Positions 8,641-16,664 of a DNA stretch of 16,834 nucleotides are shown one piece after another. Under the pieces are notes generated by a model, which ran no database searches, was not told the DNA's origin, and saw nothing but the letters and a program-made list of their open reading frames with translations. Within the stretch, counting starts at the first letter, position 1; every line of letters begins with the position of its first letter. This DNA comes from Nitrososphaeria archaeon (GTDB lineage: Archaea > Thermoproteota > Nitrososphaeria > JACIWG01). Where the stretch lies: NCBI GenBank assembly GCA_014361085.1, contig JACIWG010000016.1, forward strand, positions 1-16,834. The letters are read 5' to 3'. The translations under genes and the position numbers were made by a program.

Positions 8641-10164
8641 TTGATAGTCTTATCTCTTGACCTAGGAACAAGCGGATGCAAGGGTTACATGATAAGTTCA
8701 GATGGTAAAATAATTTCGACTGTAAAAGTTGACTATGAAACTTATTTTGGACCAGGTAATGTTGTCGAACAGAATCCGTTTGAATGGGTTAATGCTTCCC
8801 TAAAATGTCTTAAAATTCTTTGTAAGAATAGAAATTTTAGAAGAGATATTGTAGGATTATGCGTTGACGCTACAGTTGGAACTCTGGTTCCAGTCAAAGG
8901 ATGGGGTATTCCATCTATTGAAAGGGTTCCAATGTACTCTGACATGAGGGCCTTAAATGAGGCTAAATTTGTTGGAGAAAGGTTTGGTGAAGCCTACCTT
9001 TATCAGAGGACAGGTAACCCATTAACTCCTGTTCCAACATTGTTGAAGATGATGTGGTTTAAAAAGAATATGCCTAAAGTCTATGAAAGGACAAAAAAGT
9101 TTGTTTTTCACAAGGACTTTGTTGTAGAAAATCTTGTAGAAGCAAATGAGCCATTTACAGACTACAGTGACGCTTCTGCAACTATGGCATATGATATTAG
9201 AAAGAAGGAATGGATTTGGGAAGTTCTGGAAGAAACGGGTATCGAATCAGATAAGATGGTTGAGGTTAGGGAGTCAACGGAAATTGCTGGTATGCTAAAA
9301 AAAGATATTGCAGAAATGCTTGAAATTAAGTGTGTGCCCGTAACTGTTGGCGCAGGAGATTGTGCTGCAACCCTATATGGTGCTGGAGCAATATCAGATT
9401 CTACAGGAGACATTTACCTTGGTACTGCGCCAGAAGTTGATTTAACCTTGGAAGAATTGAAGCTTGACAAAAAATTTAGGGTTCCAGTAAGATGTCATGT
9501 GCTAAAAAGTCAGTGGTATTCTTCAGCGACAACATTATCCGGATACTCTATAGGCTGGTTCCTGGAAAGATTTGTTAAAGACAGTAGTTTAGGGCATGCC
9601 TCAAACGTTATAGAAATCTTGAACAGAAGATGTGCTAAAATTCCGCCAGGCTCTGGTGGACTACTTTATCTTCCATATATTATTGGAGAAAGATGTCCTC
9701 TGCTTGATCCCTTGGCTAGGGCTGCGTTTATAGGTTTGGATAGGAACCATGGTATAGAGCACATGTATAGGGCTATGTTGGAGGGAATAAGTTTCGCCCT
9801 AAGAGAAAATTATGAAGTGTATGTTAAAGAAATGGGTTTAGACATTAGATATCTTGCATTCTGTGGTGGAGGAGCCCAGAACACACTTTTAAGAAAGATG
9901 ATTGCATCAAATCTTAAATTTGACGGCCTACTTCTAGAGAATCCGTTAGACTGTGCAGCCTTAGGTAATTCGATGCTTTTACTTAAAACTCTTGGATACT
10001 TTAAAGACTTTAATCAGGCGAAAGAAGTTATAGTAAAGTCTGTTGGAAAAGAATCTCCTGACAAGGAGCTTGAGAAAGTTTATGAAGAACTTTATAATCT
10101 TTACAGAGCCTCATATATTAGGCTTAAGGACATATTTGCTAATCTCCAACTTTACAGAGTTTAG
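8641..10164 (+). CDS. FGGY-family carbohydrate kinase (xylulokinase-like), substrate unknown
   Basis: A 507-residue kinase of the FGGY family, which transfers ATP phosphate to polyols, ketoses or sugar acids. Domain I begins LSLDLGTSGCKG (4-15, phosphate-binding). A substrate-pocket region MYSDMR is at 98-103, where xylulokinases usually have a Trp (xWxDxR), and TDYSDASAT is at 173-181. The catalytic base D240 is in VGAGDCAAT, and the adenosine motif FCGGGAQN is at 408-415. Full length for the family. TTG 8641 is chosen because the family starts immediately before the DLGT motif and a TATA box is about 30 bases upstream; TTG 8590 would add 17 unrelated residues and lies upstream of that box. 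The gene sits beside two aminotransferases, a PLP lyase-like enzyme and an amino-acid-type importer rather than sugar genes, so its substrate may be a hydroxy acid or an unusual polyol. Confidence 0.9.
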   Translation: MIVLSLDLGTSGCKGYMISSDGKIISTVKVDYETYFGPGNVVEQNPFEWVNASLKCLKILCKNRNFRRDIVGLCVDATVGTLVPVKGWGIPSIERVPMYSDMRALNEAKFVGERFGEAYLYQRTGNPLTPVPTLLKMMWFKKNMPKVYERTKKFVFHKDFVVENLVEANEPFTDYSDASATMAYDIRKKEWIWEVLEETGIESDKMVEVRESTEIAGMLKKDIAEMLEIKCVPVTVGAGDCAATLYGAGAISDSTGDIYLGTAPEVDLTLEELKLDKKFRVPVRCHVLKSQWYSSATTLSGYSIGWFLERFVKDSSLGHASNVIEILNRRCAKIPPGSGGLLYLPYIIGERCPLLDPLARAAFIGLDRNHGIEHMYRAMLEGISFALRENYEVYVKEMGLDIRYLAFCGGGAQNTLLRKMIASNLKFDGLLLENPLDCAALGNSMLLLKTLGYFKDFNQAKEVIVKSVGKESPDKELEKVYEELYNLYRASYIRLKDIFANLQLYRV

Positions 10165-10184
10165 TCTCTTAAATTTTAAAAATG

Positions 10185-10192
10185 TATAAATA
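10185..10192 (+). promoter_or_regulatory. TATA box for aminotransferase 2 (leaderless)
   Basis: TATAAATA, the best consensus match in the window, is centred 26-27 bases before ATG 10215. This fixes the start at 10215 rather than TTG 10200, which lies within the promoter-to-start interval. Confidence 0.7.
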
Positions 10193-10214
10193 GCAATTAT
10201 TGAACCCAGCGCAT

Positions 10215-11360
10215 ATGAGTGAAAAACTACTTTTAATGACTCCGGGTCCAACTGAAGTCGACCCAAGAGTTATAAAGGCAATGATTAGACCCTCAATCTA
10301 CCACTATGATCAAGAATTCATATCATTGTATGATGAGACAGAAGAGCTTCTTAGAAAGGTTTTTCAGACAGAAAATGACATTATAATGTTGCCGGGGTCA
10401 GGTCGAACCGGTATAGAATCTGCAGCACTATCATTTGTGGAAAGGAATGAAAGAGTTTTGGCTATAACGACAGGAACATTCGGTAACTGGTTCATTGAAA
10501 TATTGAAAGTTCACGGTGCTGACGTTGTTCCATTGTCTTTTCCTAAAGGCGGCCGCATTAACATGGATGAAGTTAAAAGGATTTTAGAAGAGGATAAGAA
10601 AATTGCAGCCATTGCCATGGTTCACAATGAAACTTCTACAGCAGCCATATACAGTAAAGATGTTGAAGAATTGGGTGAAATGTCCAAGAAGTTTGATAAA
10701 ATTTTCATGGTTGACACTATTTCATCGATGGGTGGCGCCAATGTTCCAGTTGACAAATGGAATATTGACGTCTGTATTACTGGGGCTCAAAAGGCTTTAG
10801 GTGGTTTACCTGGCGTATCAATTGTAAGTGTTAGTCAAAGGGCTTGGGAAAAGGTTCTTAAAAGAAATGTGATAAAAAGTTTCACCCTAGACCTTCTCAG
10901 ATGGAAGCTGATGTGGGTGAAGAAGGAGAGGGGTGGACTACTTATACGTGGTAGAAGAAGTTTTCCAGTTATACCTCCAACACACCTGATACTAGTGTTA
11001 AATGAGGCTCTTAAAATAATTCTCGATGAAGGTTTAGAGAACAGGTTTAGGAAACATATTGAGGCAGCTGAAGAAATGAGGTTGCTAGGTAAAGAAATCG
11101 GCCTTGAACTCTTTCCTGAAGAAGAGCTTGCTTCACCAACTGTAACCGCGTTTAAGGTTCCTGAAGTCTTAACTGGAAAACAGATTAGACAGGTTATGAG
11201 AGAAGACTATTCTATACTGGTTGCTGGCGGAATGGATGAGCTTTCTGAAAAGATAATAAGAGTTGGCCACATGGGCTATACTGCAAACAAAGATTTTGTT
11301 AGAAGGACTGCTATAGCATTAGAAGGTACACTCTATAAGCTTGGTTTTAGAAAAAGGTAG
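10215..11360 (+). CDS. Class V PLP aminotransferase (alanine/serine-glyoxylate type), paralogue 2
   Basis: 381 residues, full length for the alanine-glyoxylate / serine-glyoxylate / ureidoglycine-glyoxylate aminotransferase family. Features: LMTPGPTEVDP (7-17), GSGRTGIESA (61-70), HNETST (137-142), PLP-pyridine Asp D167 in MVDTISSMGG, Schiff-base lysine K193 in GAQKALGG, and R349 in IIRVGHMG for the substrate carboxylate. The SGRTGIE loop resembles that of alanine- and ureidoglycine-glyoxylate transaminases. It is a paralogue of the product of 7357-8547 but differs in the substrate-side loops. It is followed after 6 bases by the threonine-synthase-like gene, so the two are surely co-transcribed. 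The shared operon suggests a joint pathway in which this enzyme supplies or consumes the amino acid used by the PLP lyase-like enzyme. The true substrate pair is unknown. Confidence 0.9.
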   Translation: MSEKLLLMTPGPTEVDPRVIKAMIRPSIYHYDQEFISLYDETEELLRKVFQTENDIIMLPGSGRTGIESAALSFVERNERVLAITTGTFGNWFIEILKVHGADVVPLSFPKGGRINMDEVKRILEEDKKIAAIAMVHNETSTAAIYSKDVEELGEMSKKFDKIFMVDTISSMGGANVPVDKWNIDVCITGAQKALGGLPGVSIVSVSQRAWEKVLKRNVIKSFTLDLLRWKLMWVKKERGGLLIRGRRSFPVIPPTHLILVLNEALKIILDEGLENRFRKHIEAAEEMRLLGKEIGLELFPEEELASPTVTAFKVPEVLTGKQIRQVMREDYSILVAGGMDELSEKIIRVGHMGYTANKDFVRRTAIALEGTLYKLGFRKR

Positions 11361-11366
11361 TCTTAT

Positions 11367-12605
11367 TTGAAGGACTATATCTTCCTAGAATGTCCATCAT
11401 GTGGATACAGAAAGGATGTTAAAGATTTCAGGTTAGACTGCAAGGTATGCGGTTACCCTTCAGCACTTTTCCACATAGGATACGATAGACTGCCACAAAA
11501 TTTTCCATTAAAGGAGTATTCTCATCCAATACTAAGATATATTCCAATACTCCCTCTAGAGTTTGAAGAAATAGTTGACTTGACCGTAGGAGGCACTCCA
11601 CTTTTTCATTCAAAAAATTTGGGCAGCCTTCTTGGTCTAAAAAATCTTTACATAAAGGATGAAACAAGAAATCCTTCCGGTTCTTTCAAGGATAGGGGTG
11701 CCATTGTAGGTGTTTCGGCTGCAAAAGCCCTTGGATACAATTTTGTAGGTGTTGCATCAAGCGGGAACTTTGCATCCGCTACAGCTAGAGCATGCACGCT
11801 ATCTGGTCTAAAATGTATTGTTCTTGTACCAGAAGATACTCCTGAAGAGAAGATGGTTATGATTGCAGCATACGGTGGGAAAGTTGTTAAGGTTAAAGGT
11901 ATATTTGATGACTGTAGAAGGTTGTCGATAGAACTTTCTAAGAAAAAGGATATCGTCTCAGCAAGCTGGGATCTTAAGCCATTTACTCTCGAAGGCTGGA
12001 AGACTACACTCTTAGAAATTTTTGAGCAGATGAACTATACATTACCGGACACGATAATCCTGCCAACTGGAGGTGGAGGGCACGTGCTTGGAACCTGGAA
12101 GGCTGCAAAAGAATTGTTTACGATGAAAAAGGTTACAAATTTACCAAGGATAATTGGTGTACAGGCTTCAGGTTCAGCACCATACGTTAAAGCAATAAAA
12201 GAGAACCTAAATTATGTGCCAAAAATAGAAAATCCTCAGACCATAGCAAAGTCTCTTAAAGTTTCAAGTCCATCAGAAAAGAATGAAGTCCTTAAGGCTG
12301 TAAGAGAATGTGATGGAACCTTCATAGACGTTACTGATGAAGAGATTCTGGATGCTGTCGCTTTGTTGAGTAAAATGGAGGGTGTCTTTCCAGAACCAGG
12401 TGCCGCTGCATCTGTAGCTGGCTTAAAGAAGCTTGTTGGAAAGGGTTTGATAGACTTAAGTGAAAAGGTTGTGATAGTAGTTACAGGTTCAGGGTTAAAG
12501 GATATTACTGACGTAAAAAACGTTTTCGGCTCCTTCGCTTCTGTTGAAAAAGATCTGCCAGTGGATAATCTTTTTGCTCTAGCAAAATCTTTTTATAAAT
12601 TATAA
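11367..12605 (+). CDS. Threonine synthase-like PLP enzyme with N-terminal zinc ribbon
   Basis: 412 residues, fold type II PLP family. An N-terminal ribbon has C9/C12 and C25/C28. The catalytic core follows, with GGTPL (75-79), K108 in NPSGSFKDRG as the PLP lysine, SSGNFASATA (131-140) for the substrate loop, PTGGGG (233-238) for the PLP phosphate, and the closing TGSGLKD (373-379). Threonine synthase converts O-phosphohomoserine to threonine. Here the phosphate loop reads GGGG, as in threonine/serine dehydratases, instead of the usual GNxGN. The segment equivalent to the usual NP..LEGQKT reads DLKPFTLEGWKT. It may therefore be a true ThrC, a dehydratase, or a replacement enzyme such as cysteate synthase, a known ThrC relative. 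The TTG start is 6 bases after the aminotransferase stop; no nearby in-frame ATG exists. Confidence 0.82.
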   Translation: MKDYIFLECPSCGYRKDVKDFRLDCKVCGYPSALFHIGYDRLPQNFPLKEYSHPILRYIPILPLEFEEIVDLTVGGTPLFHSKNLGSLLGLKNLYIKDETRNPSGSFKDRGAIVGVSAAKALGYNFVGVASSGNFASATARACTLSGLKCIVLVPEDTPEEKMVMIAAYGGKVVKVKGIFDDCRRLSIELSKKKDIVSASWDLKPFTLEGWKTTLLEIFEQMNYTLPDTIILPTGGGGHVLGTWKAAKELFTMKKVTNLPRIIGVQASGSAPYVKAIKENLNYVPKIENPQTIAKSLKVSSPSEKNEVLKAVRECDGTFIDVTDEEILDAVALLSKMEGVFPEPGAAASVAGLKKLVGKGLIDLSEKVVIVVTGSGLKDITDVKNVFGSFASVEKDLPVDNLFALAKSFYKL

Positions 12606-12624
12606 AATTTCTAAAACAACTTAA

Positions 12625-12681
12625 TTTTATAATATACACAATTGTATAGTTTTTTCAAAACATTTTTATACCATTATATTA
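12625..12681 (+). promoter_or_regulatory. Promoter region of the ABC importer operon (three TATA-like elements)
   Basis: Within the 99-base gap before the binding-protein gene lie TTTTATAATATA (12625-12636), TTTTTATA (12663-12670) and ATTATATTA (12673-12681). The first would give a leader of about 50 bases that includes an AGGGGG Shine-Dalgarno-like run (12687-12692). The last is about 28 bases from ATG 12705 and would give a leaderless transcript. Which is used cannot be told from sequence; two start sites are possible. Confidence 0.45.
12650..12655 (+). terminator. Possible T-run terminator of the aminotransferase/PLP-enzyme operon
   Basis: A run of six T follows an AT-rich stretch with a small palindrome (ACAATTGT, 12637-12644), about 45 bases after the stop. 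Archaeal termination often relies on T-runs alone. It overlaps the promoter region of the next operon, so the assignment is weak. Confidence 0.22.
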
Positions 12682-12704
12682 AACTAAGGGGGCAGTGAAA
12701 ATTT

Positions 12705-13961
12705 ATGAGTGAAGTTAAGAGGCGTGATTTTGTTAAAGTTGCCGCTGGTACTGTTGCGGGACTTGCTGTTGGAGGTGTTGTAGGCTACTTTGCTGGACAG
12801 GCGTCAGCTCCAAAGGTTGGTAGGCCAAGTTTGTCTGGAGAAATTCCCATAGGAATATTACATGCTGCTCCCATAGAAGTTGGGCCTGAAGCTCCTGCTA
12901 TAGAAATGGCTCAAGAGGACATAAACAACTTCTGTAAGGAACTGGGTCTCGATGTCAGTTTCAAGTTTCTTGAAGAAAATGCTGAAGAATCAGCTACAAA
13001 GGCTGTTGAAAGGGCTCAGGCTCTAATTGGGCAGGGTGTCAAAATTATTGTTGGATCAGAATGGAGTTCACATTGTAAGGCTGTACTACCATTATGTACT
13101 GAAAGAAAAGTTGTTCTATTAAGTCAAAGTTCATCGTCTCCATCACTCTCGTTACCAGGTGACTTCCTTTTCAGGCTTCAGCCTGACGATACTAGGCAGG
13201 CTCTTGCCATAAGGAGGATGACTGTTGACCTAGGCTTGAAGGCTGTTGCAGTAGTGTATGCTAAGGAAGCGTATGCTGAAGGACTTTGGAAAGAATGTGA
13301 GCCAAAATGGCGTGAGAGTGGTATTGAAATTATAGAATCCCTAGGAGTCGACCCTGAGAAGAAGGAGTATATTGGTGAATTTTCAACAATCGACGCCAAA
13401 GTTAAAGATGCTCTGAAGAAATATTCAGTTGACCAGATAGGCCTTTTCCTTTTGGGAACATATGGGCCCATTATTCCAATGCTCACAAGCTTAGCAAAAT
13501 ATCCTGACCTACTAAAGTTACGTGTATTTGACTCCGATAGTGGTGGTGCATCAGGATACATAGAGTATGCTGGAGACATCTGTGTACAAGTTAGGTTCAC
13601 TGCCTACGCCTTCGGACCAGCTGTTTCACCAAAATATGTTGACTTTGCTACCAGATACAAGAACAAGGCTGGATATGAGCCATACTTTACAGCAGTAAAC
13701 ATTTACGATTGTCTCTGGATTGCAGCACTATCAACTCTCTTAGCAGAATCATATGATGGTGAAGCGATAGCCAAAGTTCTTCCGAAGGTGGCTGACAGTT
13801 ACTTTGGTGTCGGAGGCTGGACTGCATTAAACGAGGCTGGAGATAGAAAGTATCCTACATACAACCTTTATCAGGTTGTAAAAGAGGATGGTAATATAAA
13901 GTGGAAGACCATAGGGTTCTACGATGGTGTCACAGACTCTATCAGCTGGACAAAATCTTGA
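12705..13961 (+). CDS. ABC transporter substrate-binding protein, branched-chain amino acid/amide type, Tat-exported
   Basis: A 418-residue extracytoplasmic receptor of the LivK-type periplasmic-binding fold (Peripla_BP_6-like). The N-terminus has a twin-arginine signal: KRRDFVK (5-11) followed by a Gly/Ala/Val-rich hydrophobic segment (about 12-30) and a possible ASA cleavage site at 33-35. There is no lipobox Cys, so it may stay anchored by an uncleaved signal. The mature part runs from IPIGILHAAP (about 46), with a Ser-rich ligand-loop region (VVLLSQSSSSPSLSLPG) and the FRLQPDDTRQA stretch usual in this family. Tat export means it folds in the cytosol. It is the first gene of the importer operon and overlaps livG by 38 bases. 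The ligand is unknown: amino acids, amides, urea and other small polar solutes are all bound by relatives. Confidence 0.9.
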   Translation: MSEVKRRDFVKVAAGTVAGLAVGGVVGYFAGQASAPKVGRPSLSGEIPIGILHAAPIEVGPEAPAIEMAQEDINNFCKELGLDVSFKFLEENAEESATKAVERAQALIGQGVKIIVGSEWSSHCKAVLPLCTERKVVLLSQSSSSPSLSLPGDFLFRLQPDDTRQALAIRRMTVDLGLKAVAVVYAKEAYAEGLWKECEPKWRESGIEIIESLGVDPEKKEYIGEFSTIDAKVKDALKKYSVDQIGLFLLGTYGPIIPMLTSLAKYPDLLKLRVFDSDSGGASGYIEYAGDICVQVRFTAYAFGPAVSPKYVDFATRYKNKAGYEPYFTAVNIYDCLWIAALSTLLAESYDGEAIAKVLPKVADSYFGVGGWTALNEAGDRKYPTYNLYQVVKEDGNIKWKTIGFYDGVTDSISWTKS

Positions 13962-14724
13962 ACTTGAAAAAAGGCCATTACTAACAGTAAAAAATGTTTC
14001 AAAGCGTTTCGGTAGCTTCTACGCCCTCCAAAATATTTCTTTAACCGTTCCAGAAAAGACTATAGCATTGCTTATAGGACCAAATGGTAGCGGGAAAACT
14101 ACTCTAATCAACTGTATTTCAGGAGTATATTGGCCTGATGAAGGCCAGATTTTGTTTGATGGAAAGGACATAACTGAAATGCATGTGCACGATATTGTTA
14201 AATTGGGTCTCGTTAGAAGCTTCCAGGTTCCTGCACCATTTAAGAAGATGACGGTTGCAGAAAACTTGCTCGTATGCGGTCAAGATAATCCTGGAGAAAA
14301 CTTTGTTTCCTCCTTAAATAGGAGTAGATGGAGAGCTTCTGAAAAGGAGTCTGTGGACAAGATGTTTAAGGTTTTAAAGACTGTTGGTTTAGAGGATAAG
14401 GTTGACACCTTAGCTGGTGAACTTAGCGGCGGCCAGCTTAAGCTTCTGGAGCTTGGTAGACTTTTGATGTTGAATCCTAAAATGATGTTGCTTGATGAGC
14501 CGATAGGTGGTGTAAACCCTGTTTTAGCCAACAGTATTCTATCACATATTATTAACATTAGGAACGAGTTTGGTACAAGTTTTTTGATAGTTGAACATAG
14601 GCTTGATATTGTAATGAAATACGTTGACTACGTGTATGTGCTTTCTAAGGGAAATCTTATTGCATCAGGGACTCCTTCAGAAATTGTTGAAAGAAGAGAA
14701 CTCTATGACGTTTATTTGGCGTGA
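13924..14724 (+). CDS. livG: ABC transporter ATP-binding protein LivG
   Basis: 266 residues with a complete nucleotide-binding domain: Walker A GPNGSGKTT (52-60), Q-loop Q101 in VRSFQVP, signature LSGGQLK (167-173), Walker B MMLLDEP with D191/E192, and H-loop H225 in IVEHRLD. The GLVRSFQ segment followed by a variable insertion (about 120-145) fits LivG/UrtD rather than LivF. It drives import with LivF, LivH and LivM at the cytoplasmic face. The start ATG 13924 lies inside the end of the binding-protein gene (38-base overlap), with AGGG about 7 bases upstream. This gives an unusual 18-residue leader before the normal family start (LLTVKNVSKRFG). No start codon occurs in frame between GTG 13927 and the conserved region, so the overlap looks real. 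Confidence 0.93.
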   Translation: MVSQTLSAGQNLELEKRPLLTVKNVSKRFGSFYALQNISLTVPEKTIALLIGPNGSGKTTLINCISGVYWPDEGQILFDGKDITEMHVHDIVKLGLVRSFQVPAPFKKMTVAENLLVCGQDNPGENFVSSLNRSRWRASEKESVDKMFKVLKTVGLEDKVDTLAGELSGGQLKLLELGRLLMLNPKMMLLDEPIGGVNPVLANSILSHIINIRNEFGTSFLIVEHRLDIVMKYVDYVYVLSKGNLIASGTPSEIVERRELYDVYLA

Positions 14725-14730
14725 TATAAG

Positions 14731-15633
14731 ATGGTGCCCTCACCTATCCTCCTAACAGCCTTAGTCTACTCTTTTATACTAAGTCTTCTAGCAATGGGTT
14801 TCACTCTACAGTATATTACATTGAGTGTCCCGAACCTTGCATATGCTACTATTGCATTCGCATCAACATACCTTACATTAACTTTCTCTCTCATGAATCT
14901 ATCACCTTATGTTGCAATGCCCTTCGGTTTCCTTTTAGGTGGTGCAATAAGTTTTATGCTATACAAGTTTGTCGCATTCCTTCGAAATAGGGGCACATCT
15001 ATCGTAGGCCTAATGATGGCAACGATTGTGTTTGACCTAATAATATATGCTAGCATGAACATTTACGCTGACTATCTTGCATACGTTTTCAAACTATATG
15101 CTGGCTCATTCTCTCTCTCCGAATTTGACTTTGAAATCTTTTCTTTTCCAGCTGTACTATTCATTTCTGGACTAACTTCTGTCGGCCTTGTAGCATTCTT
15201 TACTCTAATGCTTGTTAAGACAAAGTTTGGTGTTGCAATGAGGGCTGTAATGGAAAACTTTAACTTAGCCTCAGTTCATGGAATAAATACTGAAAGAATT
15301 CTTTCTATAGCCTGGTTTTTTGTTGGAGGTACAGCTGGCTTAAGCGGCTCACTTTACCCGATATGGTTTGCAATGGACCCATGGGTTGGTGCCAGAATGT
15401 TTATCAGCATATTCGCTGCATGTGTTATCGGCGGGCTTAGAAGCATTTATGGAAGTCTTCTAGGAGGCTTCATTATCGCCTTCTCGGAAGTGGTTGTCAC
15501 ATACTTTCTGTCACTATATTTTCCATGGATTTGGGCATATAGGGCTGTCACATCAATGGTTATTGCAGCATTTGCTCTCGTTGAAATGCCATCTGGTATA
15601 GCTGGCTTGATAGAGAAGCTTAGGAGAGGTTGA
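14731..15633 (+). CDS. livH: Branched-chain amino acid-type ABC permease LivH
   Basis: A 300-residue, very hydrophobic inner permease with about eight transmembrane segments. Family features are the N-terminal LLAMGFTLQYITLSVPNLAYATIAF region, GTSIVGLMMATI (near 90-100), and the cytoplasmic coupling loop around residues 165-190 (KTKFGVAMRAVMENFNLAS) followed by GINTERILSIAWFFVGG. It forms the membrane channel with LivM. It starts 6 bases after livG; the preceding GGCGTGAT, which includes the livG TGA, could pair partly with 16S rRNA. It overlaps livM by one base. Divergence from the consensus (SVPNLAY where relatives commonly show INFAHG-like sequence) suggests a non-standard substrate or simply distance. 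Confidence 0.9.
   Translation: MVPSPILLTALVYSFILSLLAMGFTLQYITLSVPNLAYATIAFASTYLTLTFSLMNLSPYVAMPFGFLLGGAISFMLYKFVAFLRNRGTSIVGLMMATIVFDLIIYASMNIYADYLAYVFKLYAGSFSLSEFDFEIFSFPAVLFISGLTSVGLVAFFTLMLVKTKFGVAMRAVMENFNLASVHGINTERILSIAWFFVGGTAGLSGSLYPIWFAMDPWVGARMFISIFAACVIGGLRSIYGSLLGGFIIAFSEVVVTYFLSLYFPWIWAYRAVTSMVIAAFALVEMPSGIAGLIEKLRRG
15623..15630 (+). promoter_or_regulatory. livM: Shine-Dalgarno sequence for livM
   Basis: GGAGAGGT lies in the last codons of livH, two bases before ATG 15633, with the GGAG core about 7 bases away. Together with the TGATG stop-start overlap it favours ATG 15633 over the adjacent TTG 15630. Confidence 0.55.
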
Positions 15634-16664
15634 TGTTCTTGATTGACTTGATAATGGATATTATCGCATTCTTCTGCATATATGCTATCATAACATTATC
15701 TTTGAACTTTCAGCAAGGTTACACTGGCATATTCAATCTTGGCCTCTATTTTCCTATAATTGTTGGCGCTATAATTACTGCTTACCTGCCCGGTAGACTT
15801 GCAATGGTAATATATGGGCTTGACCCAAAACTTGACTTTTCAGCAAATAATGCTCTTGTGCTAAGTATTCTTAGATCAAAACTTTCATCCGATCCTGTAA
15901 CATCTATAGCGCTTTTGACCTTGACCTTGGCCGCAGTTGCAATAGTATGCTATATTATCGGCTTTTTAAGCTCCTATCCAGCACTTAAGCTTCCAGCAGA
16001 TTATCTTGCACTTTTTATGCTCTGTGCTGGTGAAAGTCTTAGGGTTATTGGTATGCAGACGGACTGGCTTGCCGGTGGCGTTATGGGGATAACAATAGTT
16101 AACCCATTCTGGTGGCTTGGAGGATACTCCTATTATGGGATGGCCTCTTTCACTATAATAAGCACAATTTTAATTGCATTACTTTATCATAGGTTATGTG
16201 AGTCTCCTCTAGGTAGGCTTCTTAAGAGTATAAGGGAAAATGAGTTGACGGCAGAATCTGTGGGAAAGGATGTTAATGGTGTGAAGAGGAAAACTTTAGC
16301 ATTCTCTTTCACGATACTAGGTTTAGCTGGTGTACTTCACGCTTTCCTGATGGGCGCTGTTGTAGTTGGAGGGTACACGCGTGTAGACTTTTCGTTTTGG
16401 CCTTGGCTTATGATGATAATTGGGGGTACTGGAAACAATATTGGTGTCTTTCTAGGAACATTTAGTCTTGTCATAATGAGGAGAATTATGATTGTTGGAA
16501 AACACTATTTCTGGTTCCTTCCATTTAATGTAGTCTGGTTTGAGCCAATACTTTTGGCGATAATGCTTATGGTTACGCTAGTTTTCAGGCCTGAAGGTAT
16601 ATTGCCTGAAAGGTCTCCTAAAATAAGAGATTACTTAAGGAAGGTTCTGAAGCTAGAGTCCTAG
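15633..16664 (+). CDS. livM: Branched-chain amino acid-type ABC permease LivM
   Basis: 343 residues with about eight to nine transmembrane segments, the second permease of the importer. Family features: LNFQQGYTGIFNLG near the N-terminus (corresponding to GxxGxxSLG in LivM), LKLPADYLALFMLC, the coupling loop SPLGRLLKSIRENELTAES followed by VGKDV and KRKTLAFSF, and the C-terminal FRPEGILPE. An insertion-like hydrophilic stretch (about 65-85, LDPKLDFSANNALVLSILRSK) is longer than I expect for the family. The start ATG 15633 overlaps the livH stop (TGATG). The 3' end overlaps the convergent livF fragment by 12 bases, so this gene ends the + strand operon and no livF follows it in the same direction. 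Confidence 0.9.
   Translation: MFLIDLIMDIIAFFCIYAIITLSLNFQQGYTGIFNLGLYFPIIVGAIITAYLPGRLAMVIYGLDPKLDFSANNALVLSILRSKLSSDPVTSIALLTLTLAAVAIVCYIIGFLSSYPALKLPADYLALFMLCAGESLRVIGMQTDWLAGGVMGITIVNPFWWLGGYSYYGMASFTIISTILIALLYHRLCESPLGRLLKSIRENELTAESVGKDVNGVKRKTLAFSFTILGLAGVLHAFLMGAVVVGGYTRVDFSFWPWLMMIIGGTGNNIGVFLGTFSLVIMRRIMIVGKHYFWFLPFNVVWFEPILLAIMLMVTLVFRPEGILPERSPKIRDYLRKVLKLES

Noticed and set aside
12637..12644. Palindrome ACAATTGT upstream of the importer operon as an operator
   Set aside because: Eight-base AT-rich palindromes are expected by chance in such DNA; position between promoter elements is suggestive but not enough.
13178..13600. 140-codon open frame on the minus strand
   Set aside because: It is fully antisense to the well-supported binding-protein gene and has no recognisable motif; its openness follows from codon use of the + strand gene.
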